Positions 43,841-55,900 of a stretch of DNA of 64,000 bases are shown piece by piece. Under the pieces are notes generated by a model, which was given only the letters and a program-made list of their open reading frames with translations, did no database searches and had not been told where the DNA came from. The stretch is from Tetranychus cinnabarinus (Eukaryota; Arthropoda; Arachnida; Trombidiformes; Tetranychidae): assembly GCA_022266195.1 (NCBI GenBank), contig WHVY01000001.1:806001-870000 (forward strand), written 5' to 3'. Positions within the stretch are counted from its first letter, which is position 1; every line of letters starts with the position of its first letter. The position numbers were made by a program, and so were the translations under genes.

Positions 43841-44899
43841 ATAGCAATTGTGGAGATTCAATGAGCATCAAATCTGGTAAGGATCATAAGCTAAACTTCA
43901 TAAATATTTTACACATCAAAGGAAAATGGTTTTATTTAAAACAAAAATATATTTGTGCATTTTGACCATGAATTGGCAATAAATAAATTATTATTTTAAT
44001 CTATCTAATTTTTTGTCTGATAAACATAACAAATAAAGCTTTCGATGTTCAAGTTTCATCTTAAATGCTGTTGTTGATGTAAGTGTTATTTTATTTTTAT
44101 AACAATCAAGTGATAGACAGTTTAGAGCTGAGATTCAGATTGTTGCAAAGGGGAGAAATGAGCTGAAAGAGTATCGGACAAATAAACTGAAAATTAAAAA
44201 ACATCGAGCCTAGAAGTTTCACTTCCCATCAAGAGTCCAGGAAAGGCTACATCGACATTGGATCAGCTCATTTCAACTATAGATCTTTTCAATGTCAATC
44301 GATTGTAAAAGTGTGTCTCTAATGGAAACATTACTCACATGATCTACTGACAACTGACTCAGATTCAGACTAATTAAACCTTCCATTTACCAATTTATGA
44401 TGCCATAAATAAACGATAAATGATGAAATAAGCTTTCAATTATTACATTGTATTAAGTTGTTGAATTGATATTTCACTTCTCCAAATCTCGTTCTGCTTT
44501 GATTTCTTGTCATATGAATCTAGTGACTTACATCAAGTTTTGATGGTATCTGCAGACGAATTTGAAGTTACTAATTTTACACAATATTAACCAAAAGCTT
44601 GTTCATCTTGATCAAATCGCTCTTTGAATTGACTCTGTTGAAATCTGTTGCACTCTAAGTTCCCGAATAATGTATCTGAATTCACAATGCTTTTTTATAT
44701 ATTGAAATGTACGAAATTGTATCATTAAATAGTTGACGATAAATCTATTCAAAAATATCACTCACTCTTTTACTTTCATGCCCTCAAATTGGATGTTTTT
44801 GTTAGTTTTTTTCCTTTTTGTTATTCTATGTAACAAATCGTATTCTGTCAATCAATGGTTTCAAATCAAATCGAGAAACAATGATTGCAATCAGTCAAT
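43841..44899. other. non-coding spacer between duplication blocks
   Basis: AT-rich, no supported gene. It is about the same length as the spacer at 27346-28285. Confidence 0.4.
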
Positions 44900-44956
44900 A
44901 AGTTTATTGTCTTTATTTTGGAAACATTGGGAAAAGGAATTCATGAAATGCTCAAT

Positions 44957-45646
44957 TTAATCATTAGATACTTTAATTGTTGTATTACCGCAAACCAGTT
45001 CAGTGTCTTCATCACTATCGAGCAAACGGAATCGCATTTCAGTTTCAAACTAAACAGAGAAGCAAAGGTAATTAATAATATGGTTAAAGACAAAAATTGA
45101 AATCTGGTTCATTGAATAGACGATTACTTACAGATACGGGCCAATTGATAACTTTTAGAGTAACATTGTATGCATTAGTGTTATTAGCTTTAACAGGACA
45201 ACTGGTGTATTTACAGGCATCAGTATCAACATCGGGATATTGAACCCAAGCATTACCGATTTTAACCTCAGTTTTTAGAACCGGATTAGATTCACTTTTG
45301 TCTAATAAGTAATGGAATCATTGATCAGTCGGATATTGCTTATGAGAAACATACTCTAATTAGTAATCAATTTAACGTTACTTACAACTAACGAATGAAC
45401 CGTTTAATTTAACTTCTTGTCCTGGTTCAAAGTCGCATGGATCACTGTCACAAGGTACGACATTAACATTGATGATCTTTCCATTTGATGCTGTCGATAG
45501 GAAAGAAATACAATCGAACAATTATTTAAATAAAGTTTTCCGTTGAACCGAACAAAGTAAATCAACTTACCACAGTTGGTGAAGGAAATGTTTCGAGCCT
45601 GAGCACAGGCAACGAATAAAGCGAAGATGGCGATGGTTCGGATCAT
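44957..45646 (-). CDS. NPC2-like secreted ML-domain protein, copy B
   Basis: Exons 45646-45571, 45490-45386, 45301-45132 and 45049-44957 join to 147 residues. Exon lengths (76, 105, 170 and 93) are exactly those of copy A; introns are 80-84 bases. The signal peptide ends near AQA at residue 17. The six cysteines of the ML fold are kept (FTNC, PCDSDPC, CKYTSCP, LVCG). The N-terminal exons are very similar to copy A, while the third exon differs strongly and gains potential N-glycosylation sites (NNT, NVT, NTT). Predicted role: extracellular or lysosomal lipid binding. Divergence concentrated in the body of the lipid-binding domain suggests a change in ligand or expression, which is inference. 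AATAAA signals follow at 44903 and 44912 and a TATA box precedes it. Confidence 0.9.
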
Positions 45647-45742
45647 TTTTGCTGTTTGATGTTGGATTGTGACTCGAAAATGTAAAGATGATCGATGTTA
45701 GACGAAATTCAACTTCTGATTCAAATGATGAGAATGAAAACC

Positions 45743-45750
45743 CTTTTATA
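45743..45750 (-). promoter_or_regulatory. TATA box of NPC2-like copy B
   Basis: TATAAAAG on the minus strand, 97 bases upstream of the ATG, matching copy A in sequence and spacing. Confidence 0.7.
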
Positions 45751-45955
45751 AGCACTTTGGTCTTATTGTGTAATTGCATGGATTCCCCACGTTCAACTCA
45801 CATCTTAATAAAACTAATTATTAATTTTTATGGCTTGCTATTTTCGTAATTGTAACATCAGTACCAAAGCAGTGATTTACATTAATTGCAGCATGTTACT
45901 ATTTCGCATAATCAGAATACCTAAATGATTATGACATAAGAAATTCCATATGAGA

Positions 45956-48900
45956 TTTGTCAACCGTTGTCTAGAAACGATTGCACAAATGGCCTTGATA
46001 CTGCACATAACATCAGGGCCTCAAGTGCAATAAATTATTCTTTCGGCTCAGTATTTATTGATTGATATTAATGACTAAAATCATTAGTTTTTATTTGATG
46101 TTGATTCAAGACATTACTTTCATTTCATCTATTCAAGATTTGCACCATTTACATGATTTCTGGGTAAAACCAGTAAAGATAAACTTGACGTGGAAAATTT
46201 CAAGTTTGTCATGATTAATTTTTTACAGCCTTCGTCAAATGCAAATACAACAATGTAAAATTCAGCAATATTTTTATGCACCAACAAGATTGAGTTGACT
46301 AGGTCAGTATTCCACCGATTTCACTTTGATCTTAAATATGGACTGGGCTAATATTTTGGAGGTAAATGAGGGTAAAAATGAGTATCTGTGATCGGCTCAT
46401 TTCTAAATCTATTGGTTACTTGATCGGTAGTACATTATTAAAAACAGTTATAATCTAGTCGCTTTCCTATTGAAATGATGCGCAATCAATAAGCATAAGA
46501 TTTTATCACTTCTGTGCAACATGATTCGCGAATCCTTGAGCAATAAAAATGATACTGAATTATCAATTTGAATTCACGATTAACCTTGGATAGACTAACT
46601 TGATCTGATGCGGACAAAAAACTGTTTAATCTCGTGTCTGGTTAGGTCAGGATAAAGATTCGGCTATTTCTAATTAGTTTTAATGAAATTAATTAACTTC
46701 AGATCTTCATATCAAGTAAAAGATCGGCTATAACGTTGAGACTGTCTCGGAGATGGAGCGAGCTTTGCATTTTTTTGTTTCTTTTCAAATGTTTATTCAA
46801 AGGCCAAATCATCAAACTACCAATTTATGAGTATCTTCTTGCATATTTTAGGCCAATCAATCTTCACGAGTGCCTTTGCAAAGTCTGGGGCTAAACTGTC
46901 AATTTCAGCTGGTACCGAAGCTCTCAAAGATTAATCTTTCGATATTCTGCTATCTCTATGGCCCACCACTGAATACAGTTTTTGCTCAAATAAAATGCAC
47001 AAGATGGAGTCATCCATTCTTAGCTTCTGTTGAAAACAAAAATTGACTCAACATTGAATGAGCATTATTCCTTTGCACTGCCAATACTCACATCAACTTT
47101 TCTTAGCTAAACAGTCAACATTAAATCAAAGCCTTTTACAAATCTGTTGTTCGACAACAAAATATCCTAAATCATGTTCTTTCGACTAATCACCTTTAAC
47201 CTGTTTCCACCGGATCAAGTGTTAATCAAACCAACTGGATAATCTTTGTAAATTAAGAAACGGAAAAAAGTTTTTTCTTTATCATCTCAGTGTTTCTTGG
47301 AAAACCTTGTGATTTATGATAAAATCAGCAATAAAAGTTGAAAAGTTTCCACCTGAGTGAAACTTTTGTTTCATCAATTCTTCATCTGTGGTAAGTCAAT
47401 CATTAAAGCTTAGCAAAAAAGTGCTGCTCAACAGCTCTTCATCTTATTTACATTAAACCATCAACTTCACTTTTGCATTATTTACTTGACATTGAAGATA
47501 AACATTTTCATTGACAATCTGAGTCAACTTTTTGTAAAGCAAGAAAAAAAGTCAATATGAAAGCCTTTAAAAATCTAAAAGTATGAACAAAAAATGCCTC
47601 GAAAATGTACAAAAACATTTCAACATTTAAGTGTTTTTTTGCCTCTTTGGTAAGTTAACACATCATTATATTTTCCCATCATCATCATCATCTTTTTCAT
47701 TTTGTGTTTTACATCCATTTGAAGCATTTTATCTTTTCATTTCATAATCATTTACTTTACTCTATCATAAAGACTACAAAAATGGTAAAGATTAAAAGTG
47801 TTATTTCAAGACTAAAAGTTTATCTTTTGTGTGTAAGCTCAATCAGGGAGAAGCCTGTGATCGCCATTTTCATATTCAAATATATTTCCGTTTTCAAGTT
47901 TATCTCAACATTATGAGACTATTGAATGCATTTCGAATCCATCAAACTCCATTTGGCACAGCAAATGCTCATCCTTCCCAGTCAGATGTTAAACATGAAA
48001 AATGAGAAATCAATGAATATGGAAGAAAATGCAAAACAAAAAATTACTCATTTCTGAGTTATCCGTGATGAGAGGAGAATTAAACAAAAAAATTAATTTC
48101 CATCATAATTCTTAAGTTCATCTAAATTCATTCAGAATATTTGAGTAAATGAGATTTTCTGTATTGATCAAGTTGAAAGCAAAGTTCAGAGTTGCGATAA
48201 TTTAATAACAGTTGTGTTTAATAAATGATTCAAACTTTTTTATGCTTAGAACTTTTTCTTAACAGAATTGAGGAGAAGAGCGAAATATTCAATATCACAA
48301 GTTATTGAATTTATTCACAAGATTCATTTCATTTGTAACACTTTTCAGGAAAAGAGGAAAATGTTGAAACAGAAATGCTGTTTCGTTGAATGTCTTTTTT
48401 TGCTGCCGATTCTTTTTTCATTTAATGTTCAGTCAGTTAGGAGTAGCATCATGTTATCAACTTGGCAGGCGTTGATAAGAGGAGGAGAAAGATGATGATT
48501 CTGATGATGATTAGGTGTTTGAATAGAGGGAAGTAGAAAAAAAACCATTTAGATAAGTAAAAGAAATGGGAGGTTAAGACATTTCTTATGAATAAATGAT
48601 ATTGTGCTCATCTTTCAGTGTTGATCATACATAATATTTTCATTCACTCCCTGTATTATAACTGGGATTGTACAGTCAGGCTGAAAGGAAAAGAGTTTGG
48701 CATTAGTCTTGATGAAAGCATCAATCAGTATCATCGATATCAGGAGCAGTAAAGGAACAGAAGTTGAACTTGGATTGGCATTGATGCACAAGCTTGACAA
48801 ATTATCTTTAATTTTGGTAATTGACCTTTTCTGAGATATCAATGGAAGAATGTCAACTTGCAAAACACTAATTAACTCTTTTGCCAGCGGCCAAATGTAA

Positions 48901-51900
48901 TCAATGGTTACCTCAACAATCACTTGTAATAAACTCAATTAGTGAAAAGAAAAAAAAACATTCAATAGAATGTCAGAAAGAAAAATTCAATTACATTAGT
49001 GCCTGAAAAGTTTCACTCATTCACAGTTTCTCAGTTGCAAATATTCAATAATCGAAATATTCATTTGCAGAAAGAAAATTTTCACTGTTCAAATTGATCT
49101 GAGCAATCGATTTCGTTTCATTTTCGAATAATAATCTGAGTCACTTCTCTGTTTGCTCGTTTCCAACACGAAAGAATCATTCATGTGCTTTGAGCAAAAA
49201 GAATTCCAGGTTCCTTTGAAATTTTTGAGTCCAGTCTTGCTGATTTACAGAAGAGATTCGTTCATAAATTGTTAACAGAACTGATAAATTATCCTCGACA
49301 TTTTTCATAAGATTGACTTTGAAGAACCAGTGCGTTTGCTGGTAAAACTATGAGAAGATTTGCAAAATATTTCCACCAAAATGTTGCATTTTATGTTCTG
49401 TTCGAAAACTTAGTTTATCGATTTAAAGACAGAAGATATAAAGTTTCTATCGCTCAATATTAATTGTAAATTCATTAGTTCTATGAATTTCTTAAGATGT
49501 TTTTGATCCGATTAAACTCAAAAGGGAATCTTTCGATGCTTAAAAATTGGAATTTTCCATGAAAAGAATTTGTATTAATCAATAGCAAGGGAAAGTAGGA
49601 AAAGGAAGTGATGAGAAAATGAATGTAAAGGGTAAATAATCGATAAATCATTTTTTGCCGAAAAAAATGTGCTTCACTTTATCCATCATCAATACTCACT
49701 TTGGTCTCAACAGTTTGACAGTTTTCAAACCCAAATCTCAATTAACTTGAAACAAAGTTTCAATTTGTTTCAAAAGAGGTTTTAAACCTTTTGAGAAACA
49801 TTTTATCATAACAATTTGTCTAGAATAATTGTGAGGAAAAATTTAATTCCTTTTACTGGAAAAAATTAATAAGAAACAGATACAACTATTGTGCCAAAAA
49901 AAGAGCTTCAAAATTCACTCCCAGACAACACAAAAGGATAACATACAATAAAGTATAGAAAATATAATTTCTATTTTTTAAATTGTCTATTTAATATCCA
50001 AAGCTATTATTTCGAGTTTCACCATATTGAGCATTCTTGATGCTTTGCCCTTGAGCAAAGCTTAATGAGTTTTTTGTAATGTTACATCCTCAAGAGTTTA
50101 TCATCTTCCTGTGTGATAACAATGAGATAATAATGAAAACAAAAACATCAACATATTTGGATATTATGTTTCAACATTTCTCTCAGTGACTAAAGCGCAT
50201 TTCATACTCTTGAATGGTTCATGGATGTTGTTCAAAAGTGAATCAAGTTTACGGTGAAACGAAAAGAGAAAAAAGTGAAAATATTTATTTCCTTCCCAAG
50301 CCTCAAACATAAATTATCCATTAGAGATTTGTGATGCTTCGATATTGAACAATTAATCATAATTTTGCAAGTTTAAAGGTTCAACTCTTATCATGTTATC
50401 AGCATTACACTGGGAGTTTTTCCTTCCCTTGGAGTTTCAATTTTTCTTTGAAGGTAAAGAAAAATATGTCTATAAATTTGCGCTTTTCAAGTTTTCTCTA
50501 CTGAATTGCTTCCAGGGATTAAACTTTGCTTTTCCATGTTGACCTTTGATTGACCAAGGTCAATTTTTTATACTCTGATGATTCAATATTGGAATTTTTC
50601 ATTTTTTTCTTTCCTTTCTTTTTCTTACTCAAGGCAAAGTTGTATGCGAGTCGAATTTGGCTATTCAACTCGATTCTAATCAGTCATCATTCTTCCAGTT
50701 GACAGAGTTTCTCTTCATGTGGAGTTCTGAATGGTTATTGAAATTGAAGCGGTTTACTATTCCTAATCACGTTTCAAGTTTCAACTTTTTTACTTCTTCT
50801 TGTTATCAGTGTTGGTCTAAATTTGTGAGGACAATTCTTTTAGTTTGGAAATTCATCAAAGTCAAAGATAATCTGCTTGAAGCAAAATACATCAACTGTG
50901 CATGATGCATCTCATGGAAAAAAAGTATTTCACATTCAATAATAATGGTAATTTATTTAGACTTTGTGACATGTTCGTTTGCCCTTTGAGTTTTATCCTC
51001 GAGAAATGGTAACCTTTTCAATGGGAAAACACAAAAGGCACTTATGCTGGTGGCAATTGCCATCGTTCATAGTCTACAGACTATTCTGTAATCAATTATA
51101 GAGTGCTCATGAATGTTGCCTGATGGTTTGTGAAATCAGTTATGGATTGACTTATTTTACTTGTCAGTATATTTGTTTGACATTCAAAACGTATTGAAAT
51201 TATTGATGTCAATAAACGATATTCAGAATATGAATTGAATAGTAAAAAATGACAGCTCAATAGACAAGAGGTTAAGAGATAACTATCAGGACGTCCAAGT
51301 TGATACAATAAACTCCAAAAGTTAAATTCAAGTCAAAAACACGGAGAAATTTTGTAGCTCGAAACGACAGTTACGAGTTCAGCCTGTTTTGATCTAGAGA
51401 CTTTTCAATACAAATCGATAGAGCCGTTACAATTACATAAGGAATGCTCGAAATCTTACAGAAAATTTCACATGAAAATCCAAAGCACTGAAAGTTTATA
51501 ATAAAATAAAAATGTTAAAATTTTAAGCTTCGATAAAAGTTTGAGTTCTGCTTTTGGAAACTCGCCAGGAAAGTATGTGGCTCTTAACCTCTTATTAAAT
51601 GATTAGCAAGTTTGTTACAAAAATCTTGTCATGATTACACGAAACCGTTACGCTGGTTAAATGTTGTCTCATCCCATTAATATCGTCTAACCATTCACCA
51701 GACTAAAGCAATTAATCATAAGGCAACCAGGACAATAATAAATAGTGACTTTACTGCAACATGAGAGGCGAGAATCGTCAAAGCGGTAAACTTTTATCAT
51801 TACTATCATTATCATTCTCTGTCTACTTTCATTACAAAACTCGTCAAGGCATGATGCGTGATAAATTTGTCAAGTAAAATCTAACAAGTTGAATGAGAAT

Positions 51901-52952
51901 AAAGATTGAATAAGAAAAAAGTTGTTTAAAGTTTTGCAGATGAAGAAAGAGGCCGAGAAAAGAAAAGACGAAAAAGAAGAAAAATTTCATGACAGATTTT
52001 CGAATGAATTATCGATAATGATTTTTGCAGTTTCATTCATTTCATTCTTTATCCATTCATTTGTTAACCTTTTGCCTTTGCTCTTCAAATTATTGATAAC
52101 ACTTTTTCTTGTCTTTTCATTTTCATTCTTTGTTCATTCATTGTTTCTCCAGATAACTTCAGCAGAACATTTCTCTCTCTCTCGTACCCATAATCATGAA
52201 AATTTCAATCGACTTTTCAGGCTTTTCATTCTTCTCTCCAAACCCATAACTTTATCAATCTCTTTCAATGTATTTTTGTCATTCTTTACACAGCTTAATA
52301 TGTCAAAGCTTTTCATGTCTTTGATAACTTTTTTGCTCCTTCATCTTCTTTCTTTCCTTTTCATTCTTTCATTTCTATTCCACATTCTATCCCATCATGA
52401 CAACATCAATTGATCTTAAGAATTGATGAATAGAGAAACAGAGCATGACAAAGTGACATTAACATGTCAAGAACTTGGAAGATTTTCTTTCTTCTTCTTC
52501 TTCTTCCATTTCCCTTGAAGCCATGATAAAGATTATTCATTCACTGTATTATCATTATTATTATTCCATAACGTCTTGTAATATTAACTTGAATAATAAT
52601 CTCACAATAAATTCTTACAACAATAATAATAGAATCATGATTTCTTCTCAGCATCTTGTTCCAATTCAATCAAAGTGAATAATTTCATCTTGTTTAATGA
52701 GAAACACTTGCATCAAAACATATCACAAAATCCATCAACTTTCAATAAACATGATTAAACTAATTGAATTGATTAACAAGAGAAAAACTTTTTTACTCTC
52801 ATTTGCAGATTAAACAAATGGATTAAAGTGACACATCAACGGATCAATTTGTTTATGTGACTAGTGAATGTGAAAAAACAACATGACATGAACTTGATGA
52901 AACTTTTCAACATTTGACTTTTGTTACTTTAATTTGTTATTGTTTACCAATA
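45956..52952. other. gene-free AT-rich stretch
   Basis: No supported gene. The minus-strand open frame at 48615-48938 has a somewhat protein-like N-terminal half but no ATG and no recognised family. Two plain short hairpins lie near 49745-49800. TTC repeats occur near 52487-52507. The last few hundred bases probably contain the promoter and 5' UTR of the LRR gene; an acceptor-like TTTGCAG at about 52803-52809 could end an intron in that UTR. Confidence 0.45.
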
Positions 52953-55900
52953 ATGAATGAATTTTGTGATAAATTGTTGATATTTAAGGTGAAAAAACCT
53001 TTAGTTGAGTTGATTATTACACATTTTGTCATCTTTTTTATCTTCAATATTCTTCCAATTGCCATGGAAACATCATCGTCTTCATCTGTACAAATAACTT
53101 CACCGGCAACTGAGCAACCAAATTATTTAAATTCATCATCACCATCAGTTTCAATTCGTCCAACACATTCACTTGCACCTAAGCCAGTGAAACAAACGTC
53201 AATCAAAGTAACCCGAGATCTTTGCCCTTTGATGGATTCAAATGGTACTTCATCAGGGTGTAGTTGTTATCAGTTTACCGATGGACTTTACGTAGAGTGT
53301 CCCTCAACCAATTTAGAGTCGATACGAACAACCTTGCAGCTTCTCTCAAGTCCCATTAAATCATTGACAGTTTACAATCTGGACCCTTCAATAGCCCAGT
53401 TGCCCTCTCATCTATTCATCAACAGTACCATTGAATCGATTCACATATCATTTACCAGTCTAACCAATCTGTCTGATAAGGTGTTTAACGGCCTGTCAGG
53501 TTGCCTTCGTTCACTCTCCCTAGTCAACTCCAAGTTAACTCTCTTACCTCAATCTGCACTCTCAGGTTTACGCAGTCTTACAACCTTAGACTTGGAAGCC
53601 AATGAGATCAGTGAAATTGAAAGCTACACCACTTATGGTCTTCCCTTGGAGACACTCAACCTTCACGGTAACCAAATCTCGTCTCTTCTCGAGTACTCCT
53701 TTGGAGGTCTTGAGGCGACCCTTGAGAAGCTACTTCTTTCAGCCAACAGACTCGATGGTTTCCCATTGACTGCTCTTCGTCGACTCCGTAAACTACGAGA
53801 ACTCAAGCTGTCTGGTAATCGCATAACCGATATACCTGACGATGGGTTCACTCGGTTAACTGCCCTGGTTAACCTCGATCTTTCATCCAATTTACTGACA
53901 ACCTTGAGTGAGAAAAGTTTCATTACAATGCCCAAACTGGTCACCCTTTCACTGTACAATAACAGACTAACCTTTCTTGAAGAGCGAACCTTTTTCACCC
54001 TTCTTGACCTGGAATCTATTGACCTTTCCCACAATTCTCTTCGAAATCTTCCCTCAGAACTTTTTATCGGCCTAACCAAGTTGAAGACCATTGACTTGTC
54101 TCACAATCATTTGCATTCAATTGAATTTGGAACTTTCCACAATCTCTACTCTCTCCGTGAACTTTACCTTAACCGGAACAACCTTCTCCACCTGATTAAC
54201 GACACTTTTTGGAACTCGACCAACCTTTCCGTTCTTTGGTTAACCCACAATGCTCTCCAAGACATTGAATTTGGTACACTTTATACTCTTCGATATTTGC
54301 ATCAACTACACCTTTCCTTCAATTCACTTCGCTCCATTCATCCAAGCCTATTTAAGTACAACCATGAACTTCGTTCACTTTCACTGGACAACAATTTAAT
54401 AGCCAACATTCAACCCGGAACCTTTCAAGAGCTAGTTGAACTGCGTGACCTTCGCCTACAGCGAAACCTATTGAAAAAAGTTCGCAAAGGTGTCTTCTAT
54501 TCGTTTCCAAATCTACAAGAACTTCACCTTCAAAACAATCGAATTGAAGTAATTGAAAACGAAGCTCTTGCCTCACTGGCCAACCTTGAATTGCTCAACA
54601 TACAGGGTAACAAGTTGATTGAAATGTCTGATTCTCTATCAAAGTTTCCGTCCTCATTGAAATACCTTCAGCTTAACAATAATTCCATTTTTACGATTCA
54701 CAACGATTCGTTGACGGGTCAATCAAGTTTACAAATTTTATGGCTCAACTGGAACAAGATTCAAAAGTTGAGTAAACAAATTTTCTCTTCATGCAATTCC
54801 TTGGAAAAACTTTACCTGGAAAACAATGAAATATCAACCATTGAAGTGGACACTTTTGCCTCACTCACTCAACTAGTCTACCTTAACCTACAAAACAACA
54901 ATCTAAACCATTTATCTTCAGGTGTCTTTCAAGGTGCAACCTCACTCCATGAACTTTTACTCTCAGGTAACCACCTAATGGAAATTGAACCCAACAGTTT
55001 AACACCTTTAACTGTAACCCTTACAACCCTTGATCTCTCCCACAATCAACTTTACGTAATTAGATCTCACTTTTTCACCAACCTGACAAACCTTGAAACT
55101 CTTTTACTTTCCAATGTGATGCTTGAAGAAATTGATTCAACAACCTTTACTTCGCTAACAAAATTGACTCACCTTGATTTGAGTGAAAACAATTTGTCTT
55201 CTGATAAACTGGAAACTCTTTTACTCCCAGACAATCTCAATCACCTCAACCTGTCGACCAATAATGCATCTTCTTTAACTCAACCAACTTCCCTGTTTAA
55301 CCTGCAATCACTGCAAACACTTGACCTTTCCTTTACTCGATACCAGTCAAAAGAGGGTCACATTGTGCCCATTCAATTGGCCAGTTCACTTGAAGCTCTT
55401 TACCTTCAAGGCAATGGATTGACAAGACTTGATGAAAACTCTTTCGGTCCATCAACAACAATCTACTCTAAACTTTCCACTCTAGCTCTTGATAACAATC
55501 TTCTTGAAACACTTGCTCCACCAGAACTAGGAATCCAGTTTCCTTCCTTGACAACATTTTCTGCTTCATGTAATCGCTTTCGTCATCTAGGGGCCAACGT
55601 TTTCCGCCACTATCAACACCTCAACAACCTCAACCTGGCCAACAATAGTCTTTCCATTCTCGACCCAGGATCATTGACCAACCTAACCCACCTCAAGTCT
55701 CTCGACTTGTCCAACAATGTGATGCGTTACTTGGCTGAATCAGTGTTTACCAATTTAACTTCACTTGAGAATCTCAACTTATCAGGAAACTGGTTCCAAT
55801 ACATTCCCAACAACTTGATACGTTCAAACCTGGACTCACTGAAAACGTTGAATCTCAATGATAATCCAATGCTGCGGATTCGTGAAGATTTAAGTGTTTC

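Larger units (their letters stand above)
44900..45955. repeat. segmental duplication block 2, copy B
   Basis: Contains the second NPC2-like gene, its conserved TATA region, and upstream homology that ends around 45955. Confidence 0.75.

Noticed and set aside
48615..48938. Minus-strand frame of 107 codons with a partly protein-like sequence
   Set aside because: There is no ATG, no recognised family and no paired splice sites that preserve a reading frame.
49745..49800. Two short hairpins outside the LTR element, one with an AAA loop
   Set aside because: They lack the AAGRCY/RGYTTT core and the fixed wobble, so they do not belong to the palindrome family; simple AT-rich hairpins are expected by chance.
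53663..54091. Arg/Ser-rich minus-strand open frame
   Set aside because: It is an antisense shadow of the LRR exon, arising from its repetitive codons.
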